Assembly: GCF_030548205.1 (NCBI RefSeq)
Contig: NZ_JAUORV010000001.1
Span: 248,001-312,000, forward strand
DNA: 64,000 bases
Direction of reading: 5' to 3'
From: Aliiglaciecola sp. 3_MG-2023
GTDB lineage: Bacteria; Pseudomonadota; Gammaproteobacteria; Enterobacterales; Alteromonadaceae
The notes under the pieces were generated by a model. That model made no database searches, was not told the origin of the DNA, and saw only the letters and a program-made list of their open reading frames with translations. Below, in pieces: positions 38,103 to 47,018 of the stretch; the stretch's first letter is position 1; every line of letters begins with the position of its first letter. A program made the translations under genes and the position numbers.

Positions 38103-38477
38103 ATGAATACTAAAGTAATACAACGTATCGGAATTGGCGTATTTATCTACGTATCTCTAGTTGTAATGCTGATAATATTTAACCCTGACGATACCACCAG
38201 CATGGGATGGGAAGATCGTCAGGAGTATAATAAAGTTCAGTTAACTAAAATCAAGATTGGCGATCTTCGTTCAAGTATTGTTGAATTGTTAGGTCCGCCA
38301 GATATAAGCGAAGCCAAACAGGTAGGCGATGCGCAGTTGCAAGTGATGTTTTACCGCACGACCTGGAATCAATCAGACGGTATCACCACACAAGATGAGT
38401 GCACCCCACTGCTATTTCAAAATGATAAGTTAATTGCTTGGGGTGAAGGCACATATCAAAGTTATTTAAAGCGCTAG
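38103..38477 (+). CDS. DUF3192 family membrane-anchored protein
   Basis: A 124-residue protein with one N-terminal membrane segment (IGIGVFIYVSLVVMLIIF) and no lipobox Cys, followed by a DUF3192 domain: KIGDLRSSIVELLGPPDIS, VMFYRTTWNQSDGITTQDEC and TPLLFQNDKLIAWGEGTY. It is a paralogue of the lipoprotein at 33767-34129 but tethered to the inner membrane. It lies between ppnN and an HDOD-like gene. Function unknown. Confidence 0.85.
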   Translation: MNTKVIQRIGIGVFIYVSLVVMLIIFNPDDTTSMGWEDRQEYNKVQLTKIKIGDLRSSIVELLGPPDISEAKQVGDAQLQVMFYRTTWNQSDGITTQDECTPLLFQNDKLIAWGEGTYQSYLKR

Positions 38478-38511
38478 TGTTGCACCCACATTCGCCAGAG
38501 TTACCTGTAGC

Positions 38512-40224
38512 ATGCCAACTCAAGGCTTAATAAAAAGCTTTGGGCAGGTTTCCACCGTACTGGATGAAGTGCGGCAGAACCCTGTTGGCCCTGAACAAAT
38601 CAAACGGATCGTTAAAGTATCTGAACATTTTCTAGGGGCATTTAAACTCGCCCCTGACATTTTTGTATCCCAACCCTTATTGTATAAATCCAGAAGTGGC
38701 TTTTTAAACAACTTTGTATTCAATGGCTTGGTCTATTGCGCCCTCATTTGCAATCGAGCACGCATCAATGACTTATGCTGCCAACAGTTATTAAGCTGCT
38801 TATTAGCACTGTATTGCGAACGCCAAGAAGATCTGGAAAAGTTTTTCGAGGAAAATAAACGCCCTTCACACCACCGTAAAAGCGTTCGGCTGTTACAAAT
38901 TCTGAATAAAGCACACTTACAAACGTGGATGGACGGCTATCATGCATATAAATGGTTATTCTCTAAATTTGAGACTAGCCGTTCCTGGCCATTAACCTTA
39001 ACCAAAAACCAGCAAATCATCTTATTAGCCCATCAACTTGCTTCCCGCGTAACGCCATGCCAATCGAAAAAGCCTGTGCATTTTTCCGCGGCGCTGCGAC
39101 AACTGATACAAACCGTGCCGGAAAATTATGCATTCAATCTAGATGGCTTATTAGAATACCCATCGTTACTTAGCCCCGGTAGCCTAGTGAAACTAGACAA
39201 ACAAGATCCGGCAATAATACTCAGTATTTGCGAAGACAAGGTGCTGGTAGCGATAATTAACCCCAATAGCACTGGCGTGCCGCAACTAAAACGCGTTTTT
39301 AGTGACAACATCCAACGGGTGTCCGCTACACAAACTCTATCAGGTTTTAGTCAAATTCAACGATGGTGGGATATCAACTGGCAACTGGAAAAGAGCGATT
39401 GTTTTGATCCAATAGAAACAAATTTCCCATTAGACAAGCCACCAGCCCTGCTACTCGAAGTACAAAAGCACTTAAATAGCGGAGCTGTAGATATCGACAG
39501 GTTGGCACTGCAAATCAATTCAGAACCGGCTTTTGCCGATTATTTAAAACAAACCGCGACAATTTCAAATAGAAATAAACTGCCCATTCAACAAGTTAAA
39601 CATGGCTTAATGATGCATGGGTATGTGAAAGCAAACTCCATGCTGATACAACAGGCACTATTGCTAAGGTTGAATCAAAGTCACTTTCCATTGCAGCAAA
39701 ACTTCACCCAGTTCATACGCTTAGCCAGTCAAATTGCGGCTAACCTCAGTTCTCAGAATAAACACTTATCTCCTGAGGAAGCCTCCACGTTATTGTGCTT
39801 TGCATGTAGTGGTTTATTTACCCAGCCAGCCCTTAAAACCCGCACAAAATGGAGCCTCAGTGTTGAACGTCAGCAGGATATTCGTTGTCTGTTCGATTTT
39901 CGCAATGCTGAGACACTGCGCAGTCATTGTTTAAAGTTATGCCAAGCGTGGCAACAACCTGCTTTGTATGCCGAAGCGATTGTTGCAAATGGTTTGCTAT
40001 CGGATGAACTACCCAAAAAACCCATACTTAAAACCATGATCATGACCCTTGGCTTGAGTTTATTATTAGCCAGAAGAATTTATTTCAGTGAACAGATAGC
40101 CAATAACCCCTCTCAAAATTATTATTCTCAGTGCCTAAGCTTTTTTAAATTAAATGAACAAAACGTTAGTGAATTGTTAGCCAATTCACTGCAACTCAGC
40201 CATAGTTACTGTGCACTCCCCTAA
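38512..40224 (+). CDS. Large protein with a divergent HDOD-like domain
   Basis: A 570-residue soluble, mostly helical protein rich in Leu and Gln. The segment VDIDRLALQINSEPAFADYL near residue 325 resembles the start of HDOD domains (normally followed by helices that bind no nucleotide), and the following helices to about residue 450 could complete it. The first 170 residues look like a degenerate helical HD-type bundle, and residues 220-275 (LLSPGSLVKLDKQDPAIIL, VLVAIINPN) look like a PilZ-like or SH3-like small beta domain. No catalytic motif seen. Start ATG at 38512 lacks a clear ribosome site. Assignment is tentative. Confidence 0.6.
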   Translation: MPTQGLIKSFGQVSTVLDEVRQNPVGPEQIKRIVKVSEHFLGAFKLAPDIFVSQPLLYKSRSGFLNNFVFNGLVYCALICNRARINDLCCQQLLSCLLALYCERQEDLEKFFEENKRPSHHRKSVRLLQILNKAHLQTWMDGYHAYKWLFSKFETSRSWPLTLTKNQQIILLAHQLASRVTPCQSKKPVHFSAALRQLIQTVPENYAFNLDGLLEYPSLLSPGSLVKLDKQDPAIILSICEDKVLVAIINPNSTGVPQLKRVFSDNIQRVSATQTLSGFSQIQRWWDINWQLEKSDCFDPIETNFPLDKPPALLLEVQKHLNSGAVDIDRLALQINSEPAFADYLKQTATISNRNKLPIQQVKHGLMMHGYVKANSMLIQQALLLRLNQSHFPLQQNFTQFIRLASQIAANLSSQNKHLSPEEASTLLCFACSGLFTQPALKTRTKWSLSVERQQDIRCLFDFRNAETLRSHCLKLCQAWQQPALYAEAIVANGLLSDELPKKPILKTMIMTLGLSLLLARRIYFSEQIANNPSQNYYSQCLSFFKLNEQNVSELLANSLQLSHSYCALP

Positions 40225-40369
40225 TATCCGTAAATTCAGCAACAAAACTGCGGAAATCGTCGTAATACATGGAAAATCAGCGCTAAAAATGGTATAAATC
40301 TGCCCCTTAAATTCAGTCTGTACGCCGGCTAACTCCCCAGCCCTCGAAAGTGTAAAATAGGAATAGATC

Positions 40370-41377
40370 ATGACACAACAACGCATTACCGTTATCAAAG
40401 GAGATGGTATCGGACCTGATATCGTCGATTCGGCCCTCCAAATATTAGAAAAAGTTGGCTGCGACTTTGAGTATGACTTCGCCGATGCAGGTTTGATGGC
40501 GTTGGAAAACCACGGTGAGTTATTACCTCAAGAGACTCTAGATCTTATTGAAAAAAATAAAGTCGCGTTAAAAGGCCCACTAACTACCCCAGTAGGCGAA
40601 GGCTTTACCTCCATTAACGTTAGCTTGCGTAAAAAGTTCCAAATGTACGCAAACGTGCGCCCAGTATTGTCCTTTAAAGGAACGAAAGCACGTTATGAAG
40701 ACATCGACATCATTACCGTCAGAGAAAACACTGAAGGCATGTACTCGGGCCTAGGACAAGTGGTTTCTGATGATGGTACAGAAGCAGAAGCGAAAAGTAT
40801 TATTACCCGTGAAGGCGCTGAGCGCATTATTACTTTCGCATATGAATTAGCCCGTCGCGAAGGTCGTAAAAAAGTAACCGCCGTTCACAAAGCCAATATC
40901 TTAAAATCGACTTCAGGTTTATTTTTAAAAGTGGCCAGAGAAATAGCCGACAAATATCCCGACATCGAATCAACAGAAATGATCGTGGATAACGCCTGCA
41001 TGCAATTGGTGATGAACCCTCATCAATTTGATGTAATGGTAACAACCAACTTGTTTGGCGATATTCTTTCCGATCTTTGTGCTGGATTAGTCGGTGGTTT
41101 AGGCATGGCTCCTGGGGCTAACATTGGCTCAGACTGCGCTATTTTTGAAGCGGTTCATGGATCTGCACCAGATATCGCAGGTAAAAACCTAGCCAACCCA
41201 ACGTCAGTTATTTTAGCGTCAGTACAAATGCTTGAATATTTACAAATGGGTGATAAAGCCGAAAAAATTCGTAATGCCCTTAAAGACGTTATCGAATCAG
41301 GTGATCGCACCACACGTGATTTAGGTGGTGAGCACGGCACAACTGACTTCACTCAAGCGGTTTTAGATAGACTTTAA
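40370..41377 (+). CDS. NAD-dependent isocitrate dehydrogenase
   Basis: A 335-residue decarboxylating dehydrogenase of the isocitrate/isopropylmalate family, the short NAD-type form. ITVIKGDGIGPDIV opens it; SINVSLRKKFQMYANVRPV carries the substrate Ser and Arg residues; VRENTEGMYSGLG, KANILKSTSGLF and the metal-binding DNACMQLVMNP and TTNLFGDILSDLCAG follow. FEAVHGSAPDIAGKNLANP near residue 265 is the coenzyme loop, with features of NAD rather than NADP enzymes. AGGAA lies before the ATG. Isopropylmalate dehydrogenase is less likely, as it is longer and has a different loop. Confidence 0.88.
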   Translation: MTQQRITVIKGDGIGPDIVDSALQILEKVGCDFEYDFADAGLMALENHGELLPQETLDLIEKNKVALKGPLTTPVGEGFTSINVSLRKKFQMYANVRPVLSFKGTKARYEDIDIITVRENTEGMYSGLGQVVSDDGTEAEAKSIITREGAERIITFAYELARREGRKKVTAVHKANILKSTSGLFLKVAREIADKYPDIESTEMIVDNACMQLVMNPHQFDVMVTTNLFGDILSDLCAGLVGGLGMAPGANIGSDCAIFEAVHGSAPDIAGKNLANPTSVILASVQMLEYLQMGDKAEKIRNALKDVIESGDRTTRDLGGEHGTTDFTQAVLDRL

Positions 41378-41403
41378 ACAAAAGATTTAGAAGCTCTCTA
41401 CAC

Positions 41404-41437
41404 AAGCCGTTGCATTGAATAATGTAACGGCTTTTTT
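41404..41437 (+). terminator. Intrinsic terminator after isocitrate dehydrogenase
   Basis: AAGCCGTTGCATT and AATGTAACGGCTT form a stem with a four-base loop, followed by a run of six T on the plus strand, 27 bp past the stop codon. Confidence 0.9.
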
Positions 41438-41525
41438 CATTTTGAACTGTCAAAATATTTTACACAACTAATCCGACCACTCGCAAAAACACAAATAAAT
41501 CAATTAAAATCAACAATTTAAATGT

Positions 41526-41541
41526 TGGCACAAGTTGTGCT
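41526..41541 (+). promoter_or_regulatory. Sigma-54 (-24/-12) promoter of the PEP-CTERM gene
   Basis: TGGCACAAGTTGTGCT matches the RpoN consensus TGGCAC-N5-TTGCW with exact GG-to-GC spacing and one mismatch (G for the first T of TTGC). It lies 44 bp before the ATG, which has AGGAAG as ribosome site. Sigma-54 control with the PrsK/PrsR pair is known for PEP-CTERM proteins of exosortase A systems. Confidence 0.72.
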
Positions 41542-41584
41542 TAATCATGTTTTTAAATAATTTTTAGTATCATAGGAAGCAGTC

Positions 41585-42172
41585 ATGATAAATCTTTTAA
41601 AATCTGCCTTATTGGCAAGCTTTGTAATTTCCGCATCAGTTAACGCAACTGTCATCACCCTAGAATCTCGCGACATTGCTGGTAGTTTTGATAGCAGTGA
41701 TCTGCAAGCCGCATTCGATTTATTGCCTTCATCTTCAGTGAATAGCATTAGCTCTACTGATAACTTCAATACAGCTCAAGATAGCGTGAACTTATTAACT
41801 GTTGAATTTAATATGGGCTATGAAGGAAGTTGGACACTTGAAGCAGGCCTAGACGCCGGTTATGGAGCCGAGCTTTACTTAGATGGAACGTTAGTATCTG
41901 AACGCACTGACAACCTTTGGTGGAAATATAATTGGGGTAACTCAGATGTATTTTCTGTTGATTTGAACGACATCGCCATTGGTAGCCACACAATCGAATT
42001 GTTTTGGGCTGAAAACTGTTGTAGTGGTAACAACTCAATTAGGCTAACCGAAGTCAGCTCTGGCGACGTTCAAGCTTTATCACTTGCTTCAGTAGAAGCG
42101 GCTAGCGTACCTGAGCCAGCAGGCATTCTATTACTAGGTATGGGTTTATTAGCGCTTCGCCGTAAAAAATAA
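41585..42172 (+). CDS. PEP-CTERM sorting-domain protein, likely XrtA substrate
   Basis: A 195-residue secreted protein. The N-terminal signal peptide spans about residues 1-20 (LKSALLASFVISASVNA). The body contains a beta-rich segment resembling PA14-like lectin domains (WTLEAGLDAGYGAELYLDG, then IGSHTIELFWAENCCSGN with a Cys-Cys-Ser-Gly motif). The C-terminus is a textbook sorting signal: VPEP, a hydrophobic helix GILLLGMGLLAL, then RRKK. Exosortase A at 5650-7104 is the expected processing enzyme. It is preceded by a sigma-54 promoter and followed by a terminator, so it is a single-gene unit. Confidence 0.93.
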   Translation: MINLLKSALLASFVISASVNATVITLESRDIAGSFDSSDLQAAFDLLPSSSVNSISSTDNFNTAQDSVNLLTVEFNMGYEGSWTLEAGLDAGYGAELYLDGTLVSERTDNLWWKYNWGNSDVFSVDLNDIAIGSHTIELFWAENCCSGNNSIRLTEVSSGDVQALSLASVEAASVPEPAGILLLGMGLLALRRKK

Positions 42173-42221
42173 CCCTGCGTAAAGCTAACCTGAATATTCT
42201 ACTAAACAGTAGAGTCTAGCT

Positions 42222-42246
42222 AAGGTCCTTTTCAAGGGCCTTTTTT
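42222..42246 (+). terminator. Intrinsic terminator after the PEP-CTERM gene
   Basis: AAGGTCCTT and AAGGGCCTT form a stem (one mismatch) with a three-base loop, followed by a T-run, about 50 bp after the stop codon. Confidence 0.8.
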
Positions 42247-42411
42247 AATTGCTTAGAAAAGTGATTATTTAAATACTCTCCTCGACACGCTTTCCCCCTC
42301 TAACTATGTGGCACCCCCAAAAACTAGACTTTACATATAAACAAAGCCGGACTAATTTTAAATCGTGCAAATGACGCACTCACGGATTAAAAATGAACAC
42401 GGAGATTCAAT

Positions 42412-42735
42412 ATGAAAAAGTTCTTACCCACTTTAGTTATTGCTTGCGCAGTTTTTCTGGCAGGCAGCCCACTCACCCTTCATGCTAAAAGTTTAAATCA
42501 AAAAATGGACACTGCGAAAACCCAATTGCAGGCGCAAGCAACACCTATCAATCTGAATACGGCTACCGCCAACGATTTAGAAGCCTTACCTGGTATTGGT
42601 GCGAAAAAAGCGCAAGATATTGTGGCCTATCGAAAAGCCAATGGCAGTTTTAAGCGTGTGGAAGATATTACCAATGTGAAAGGGATTGGTGATCGCATGT
42701 TAGAAAAACTGAAAACTTCGGTTTCTGTAAAATAA
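42412..42735 (+). CDS. ComEA-family helix-hairpin-helix protein
   Basis: A 107-residue exported protein. The signal peptide covers about residues 1-25 (LVIACAVFLAGSPLTLHA). The domain from about 45 has two helix-hairpin-helix motifs, INLNTATANDLEALPGIGAK and RVEDITNVKGIGDRMLEKL, matching ComEA. In naturally competent bacteria this protein binds incoming double-stranded DNA in the periplasm. It lacks other competence genes nearby. GGAG lies nine bases before the ATG. Confidence 0.9.
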   Translation: MKKFLPTLVIACAVFLAGSPLTLHAKSLNQKMDTAKTQLQAQATPINLNTATANDLEALPGIGAKKAQDIVAYRKANGSFKRVEDITNVKGIGDRMLEKLKTSVSVK

Positions 42736-42758
42736 AAAAATGGCGCCGATTGGCGCCA
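42733..42758 (-). terminator. Intrinsic terminator of the ugd-galU operon
   Basis: TGGCGCC and GGCGCCA form a seven-base GC-rich stem with a four-base loop. On the minus strand it is followed by a run of seven T, ending in the stop region of the convergent ComEA-like gene. It serves galU; on the plus strand only a short T-run follows. Confidence 0.85.
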
Positions 42759-42778
42759 CTTTCATGCAGTTTTAACAC

Positions 42779-43672
42779 CTATTTAATGGTTTCTTTTAAG
42801 AACTCAAGAAACTCATCTTTGATTTCTTCATGGCGTAAACCGTACTCAATGTTGGCTTTCATATAACCAAGTTTACTGCCGCAATCATGGCTCTTACCCG
42901 TCATGTAATACGCATCAACCTGCTCTTTTTCCATCATTGTGTCTATGGCATCGGTTAATTGAATTTCATCACCCGCACCAGGCTGAGTTTTTTCCAACTC
43001 ATCCCAAATACTTTCAGATAAAACGTAACGACCCACTACGGCTAAGTTAGATGGCGCTTCTTCCAATGGTGGCTTTTCTACCATTCTGTGTATCTTAGCT
43101 GACTCACCTTCACCTAAGTCTTTACCTTCTAAATCAACCACGCCGTATTTATGTACCAACTCTTCAGGTACAGCTTCAACCATAATTTGACTGACCTGGC
43201 TGGTATTAAAGGTAGCGACCATGTCGGCTAAGTTGTCCTTTTTAGGGTTACAAGCAGCATCATCAATGATGACGTCTGGCAAAACCACTGCAAAAGGGTT
43301 ATCACCGATCATTGGACGAGCACACAAGATAGCGTGGCCCAAACCTTTCGCTACACCTTGGCGTACGTGCATAATAGTCACGTCTTTAGGACAGATAGCT
43401 TGCACCGCTTCTAACAATTGGCGCTTAACACGTTTCTCAAGTGTTGCTTCTAACTCAAAACTAGTATCAAAATGGTTCTCAATGCTGTTCTTACTTGCAT
43501 GGGTCACCAATATAATTTCTTTCAAACCCGCGGCGACACACTCCGCTACCACATACTGAATCAGTGGTTTGTCTACAACTGGCAGCATTTCCTTTGGAAT
43601 AGCTTTTGTTGCGGGTAACATTCTTGTCCCCAGTCCTGCAACTGGAATGACTGCTTTTTTAACCTGACTCAT
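42779..43672 (-). CDS. galU: UTP-glucose-1-phosphate uridylyltransferase
   Basis: A 297-residue cytoplasmic enzyme making UDP-glucose from UTP and glucose 1-phosphate. [20 protein letters not shown] is the nucleotide-binding start, [19 protein letters not shown] follows, and [11 protein letters not shown] plus [13 protein letters not shown] are family blocks; the length equals that of E. coli GalU (302). It is 1 bp after ugd, so one operon provides UDP-glucose and UDP-glucuronate for polysaccharides, including both loci in this window. Confidence 0.96.
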   Translation of the reverse strand: MSQVKKAVIPVAGLGTRMLPATKAIPKEMLPVVDKPLIQYVVAECVAAGLKEIILVTHASKNSIENHFDTSFELEATLEKRVKRQLLEAVQAICPKDVTIMHVRQGVAKGLGHAILCARPMIGDNPFAVVLPDVIIDDAACNPKKDNLADMVATFNTSQVSQIMVEAVPEELVHKYGVVDLEGKDLGEGESAKIHRMVEKPPLEEAPSNLAVVGRYVLSESIWDELEKTQPGAGDEIQLTDAIDTMMEKEQVDAYYMTGKSHDCGSKLGYMKANIEYGLRHEEIKDEFLEFLKETIK

Positions 43673-43673
43673 A

Positions 43674-45014
43674 TTAACGTTCCTTTATTGATAATCCACG
43701 ACCTATAGCATAGTAATGCAATCCGTATTCCTGCATTAGCTTAGGTTCAAATAAATTTCGTCCATCGAATAATAATGGCTCAGTTAGCGACTGTTTTAAT
43801 AATTCAAAATCAGGTGCTCTAAATGCCTGCCACTCGGTGCAGATAACTAAGAAGTCAGCACCTTTAAGGGCCGCTTCTTTGGTGCCAGTTAGGCTCAGAT
43901 CGTCACGTACACCGTAAATACGCTGAGTCTCTTCCATGGCCTCAGGGTCGTAGGCCTGTACCTTAGCGCCAGCTTCCCATAAATGTTCCATTAAAACGCG
44001 GCTGGATGCTTCGCGCATGTCATCTGTATTAGGTTTAAATGACAATCCCCAAATAGCCGCAGTCTTGCCTTTTAAGTCATTATTGAAATGCCCAGAGATA
44101 TACTCGAACAGCTTTTCTTTCTGTTTGTAGTTTACCGCTTCCACAGACTCAAGAATTTTAGCTGTGTAACCCGCCTCAGTTGCACTACGAGCGAGCGCTT
44201 GCACATCTTTGGGGAAACAAGAGCCGCCATAACCACAACCAGGATAAATAAACTGGTAACCAATTCGTGGGTCAGAACCAATACCTAGTCTCACATTTTC
44301 AATGTCAGCACCGAAAACTTCGGCTAAATTCGCCATTTCATTCATAAAACTGATTTTAGTTGCCAACATACAGTTCGCTGCATATTTAGTTAGTTCAGCG
44401 CTACGGATATCCATAACAATAATTTTGTCATGGTTGCGGTTAAATGGTGCATAAAGCTCTCTTAGCTTCTTCTCTGCACCAACACTGTCAGTACCGATAA
44501 TAATACGGTCAGGTCGCATGCAATCATTAACCGCTGCGCCTTCTTTTAAAAACTCTGGGTTAGAAACCACATCGAAGGTAATTGATTTACCAAGTGACTC
44601 TTGTACGTCAGTAATTTTTGCTCTGACTTTATCCGCAGTCCCCACTGGAACCGTAGATTTGTTGATTACAATTTTATGCTGATCCATCGCTTCAGATATG
44701 GTTTTAGCCACAGCTAGCACGTATTTAAGATCGGCAGAACCATCTTCATCGGGCGGCGTACCTACAGCAATAAAAATTACATCGCCGTGCTTCACTCCAG
44801 CCTCTGCATCGGTGGTGAACTCCACCCTACCGGCATCAAAATTAGATTTAACTAAAGGTGTTAAACCGGGTTCATAAATAGGAATAATTCCTTTCTCAAG
44901 GTTGTCGACTTTGCTTTGGTCAACATCAACACAAACAACTTGATGCCCAACTTCAGCTAATACAGCTGCTTGTACTAACCCCACATAACCAATACCAAAT
45001 ACGGTTACCTTCAT
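43674..45014 (-). CDS. ugd: UDP-glucose 6-dehydrogenase
   Basis: A 446-residue NAD-dependent enzyme oxidising UDP-glucose to UDP-glucuronic acid. The N-terminal Rossmann motif is [20 protein letters not shown]; the catalytic Cys lies in [13 protein letters not shown] near residue 260; NKSTVPVGT and [19 protein letters not shown] are family signatures; the C-terminal UDP-binding domain has [15 protein letters not shown]. The promoter lies in the 169-bp gap upstream. The presence of this gene suggests uronic acid in the surface polysaccharide. Confidence 0.96.
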   Translation of the reverse strand: MKVTVFGIGYVGLVQAAVLAEVGHQVVCVDVDQSKVDNLEKGIIPIYEPGLTPLVKSNFDAGRVEFTTDAEAGVKHGDVIFIAVGTPPDEDGSADLKYVLAVAKTISEAMDQHKIVINKSTVPVGTADKVRAKITDVQESLGKSITFDVVSNPEFLKEGAAVNDCMRPDRIIIGTDSVGAEKKLRELYAPFNRNHDKIIVMDIRSAELTKYAANCMLATKISFMNEMANLAEVFGADIENVRLGIGSDPRIGYQFIYPGCGYGGSCFPKDVQALARSATEAGYTAKILESVEAVNYKQKEKLFEYISGHFNNDLKGKTAAIWGLSFKPNTDDMREASSRVLMEHLWEAGAKVQAYDPEAMEETQRIYGVRDDLSLTGTKEAALKGADFLVICTEWQAFRAPDFELLKQSLTEPLLFDGRNLFEPKLMQEYGLHYYAIGRGLSIKER

Positions 45015-45157
45015 TATCTTTAGTTCCTTTAATCAATTAGCTGTATTTCTGACAGCAATTATCGTGCAAATATTTTAAACTACGAATGTTGTGATTCATA
45101 TTACAAACGGCAGTTAGTGTATAACTTCAAAATTAAAAAATATAGGTAGAAAATAGC

Positions 45158-45175
45158 GAGTAAAGATCTTTACTC
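45158..45175 (-). terminator. Terminator-like palindrome ending the glycosyltransferase operon
   Basis: GAGTAAAGATCTTTACTC is a perfect 18-base palindrome. On the minus strand it follows the stop of the last glycosyltransferase gene by about eight bases and is followed by GCTATTTTC, so it could form a terminator hairpin. AT-rich and modest. Confidence 0.55.
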
Positions 45176-45183
45176 AGAAGGTA

Positions 45184-46050
45184 TTACCAGTTGTCGGAAA
45201 ATGCGCCATCTTTTTTACAAATTCCGTCCCATAAACCGCACAACATAAATTTCAGGCGTTCTAATTTACGATCTTGTAATAAACTATTGGCAAAAAAACG
45301 AATGGGTAACACACATAAATTGCGAGTTTTCCAATATTTAGGCACATAGCCTCTGCGTGATAACAACAAAATATTGCGAAACTGATAATATAACCTTACG
45401 GGGCTGCCTACTTTATAAGTAATGCCAGCAAATTTGCTGCGGGAGTCGCCCAGGCGGTGGATCATCTCAACTTTGTCGGCAATCGCCACCATTAAGTTCT
45501 GCTGTTTCGCCCGCCAGCACCACTCGTGATCGACCCCATCAATAAACAAGCTTTCATCTTTATAACCAATGGCTTCCAAATGAGACAAGTCAATCATCAT
45601 GCCCGAGGATATAATTTGGGTCACACAGACAATCTCGTCATACACCAAAACTTCCCGCTGCACTCTGGGTTTAACGGTTTTTTCAGAAAATGAACAAATA
45701 ATACGTGGGCCAATGGCAACAACAGGTCGCTTTTCCACCTTAGATGCCACCAGCAACGAAGACAGTCTAAAAGCGAAGTCTTCATCTATAGTGCTGTCTT
45801 GGTCCAGCAACATGCCATACTCACAGCCAGCGGCACGCAGATCTCGCAAGCCCACATTATGGGCTGCAGCAATACCAATATTATTAGGAAAATGATGATA
45901 ATGCAGATTGGTTTTATCGAAACGTAACTCGGTGGCAACCGGGGAATTATCCACAATGGAAACCACATCAACTTGTTTTAAAACCGCTTCAAGAAGATCT
46001 TGGGTGATCCCCATATCCGGTTTATATAAAATGACTGTCGCGCCTATCAC
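45184..46050 (-). CDS. GT2 glycosyltransferase, rhamnosyltransferase-like
   Basis: A 288-residue GT-A glycosyltransferase of family 2. The nucleotide-binding strand is MIGATVILYKPDM, the motif LLDQDSTID near residue 80 replaces the DxD, and SSGMMIDLSHLEAIGYKDES with FIDGVDHEWCWRAKQQN near 170 are typical of WbbL/RfbF rhamnosyltransferases. GDSRSKFAGITY follows. It overlaps the upstream gene by 4 bp and is the last gene of the operon. Rhamnose as donor is inferred, not shown. Confidence 0.85.
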   Translation of the reverse strand: MIGATVILYKPDMGITQDLLEAVLKQVDVVSIVDNSPVATELRFDKTNLHYHHFPNNIGIAAAHNVGLRDLRAAGCEYGMLLDQDSTIDEDFAFRLSSLLVASKVEKRPVVAIGPRIICSFSEKTVKPRVQREVLVYDEIVCVTQIISSGMMIDLSHLEAIGYKDESLFIDGVDHEWCWRAKQQNLMVAIADKVEMIHRLGDSRSKFAGITYKVGSPVRLYYQFRNILLLSRRGYVPKYWKTRNLCVLPIRFFANSLLQDRKLERLKFMLCGLWDGICKKDGAFSDNW

Positions 46051-46934
46051 TCGTGTCTAACCCGCTTATTCAAAAGATAACGGTCTATTTTATACGCTAA
46101 TTTTACAATTTTGGAAGGCATGAGCCGTAAAAAGAGTACCGCACAAGCGTAAACTATATTGCCTAAACTGTAGCGCTTTAATACTTTCATGGCATAAAAA
46201 CGGGCTTTAAACTCATTAATTGACTTACTCAAACCACGGCGTTTATAAAAATCATTCACTCGCCGAAATTCCAGCAAAGGCTCTACAAGATTAGCAAATT
46301 TGTATCCTGCAGCACATAACTCTATCCACAGAAAGTAATCTTGGGTGTTCGCCAACATTTCTTTGTATCGATGACCAGCTAAAAGAACATTTGAACGAAT
46401 AGCAACTGTAGGATGATTTATTGCGCAGCGTTTGGGTAAAATACGAATAATTTGATGATGGGCAGTAGGTAACTTTCTTTTACCAACTGCTTTACCAAAT
46501 TCATTTATTTCAATTAAAGCTGTACCTAAGACTGAGATTTTTGGATTAGAATCTAAAAACTCTATTTGCTTCTGAATTCGATCATTAGTTGAAATGTCAT
46601 CGGCATCCATCCTTAGGAAATACTTAGTCGTCTTTTTAACAAAAAGATCGATAATTAAGTTCATGCAACAACTTAATCCTGAATTAATCTTATTATCGAT
46701 TAATATTAGATGAGAATTTTCTGATTCTATTTTTATCAAATATTCAAAAATTGCTTTATTTACGGGACCATCTAAAACAATAACCAATGTAAAATCAACG
46801 TCTTGCGACAAAATACTTTCTACAGCCCGAGATAACCATTCAACACGGTCTCCAGAATAAACAGCCATACCAACTATAGTCGTTGATATATGTTTGTTTT
46901 CAATATGGCTTAATAATGAATAAGAACGAGTCAA
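46047..46934 (-). CDS. GT2 glycosyltransferase
   Basis: A 295-residue GT-A protein. GMAVYSGDRVEWLSRAVESI is the donor-binding start, YFLRMDADDISTNDRIQKQI near residue 100 holds the DxD motif, and VLGTALIEINEFGKAVGKRK and HPTVAIRSNVLLAG are standard blocks. The C-terminus is basic with a hydrophobic patch (AVLFLRLMPSKIVKLAY) that could tether it to the membrane. Substrate unknown. Confidence 0.85.
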   Translation of the reverse strand: MTRSYSLLSHIENKHISTTIVGMAVYSGDRVEWLSRAVESILSQDVDFTLVIVLDGPVNKAIFEYLIKIESENSHLILIDNKINSGLSCCMNLIIDLFVKKTTKYFLRMDADDISTNDRIQKQIEFLDSNPKISVLGTALIEINEFGKAVGKRKLPTAHHQIIRILPKRCAINHPTVAIRSNVLLAGHRYKEMLANTQDYFLWIELCAAGYKFANLVEPLLEFRRVNDFYKRRGLSKSINEFKARFYAMKVLKRYSLGNIVYACAVLFLRLMPSKIVKLAYKIDRYLLNKRVRHE

Positions 46935-47018
46935 ACGATGTCACTACCTAATAATAAGAAAATTCTAAATGTCAAAAAAGCGAAACAGTATACCAGATAA
47001 TTAAAACGCATATTTAAT

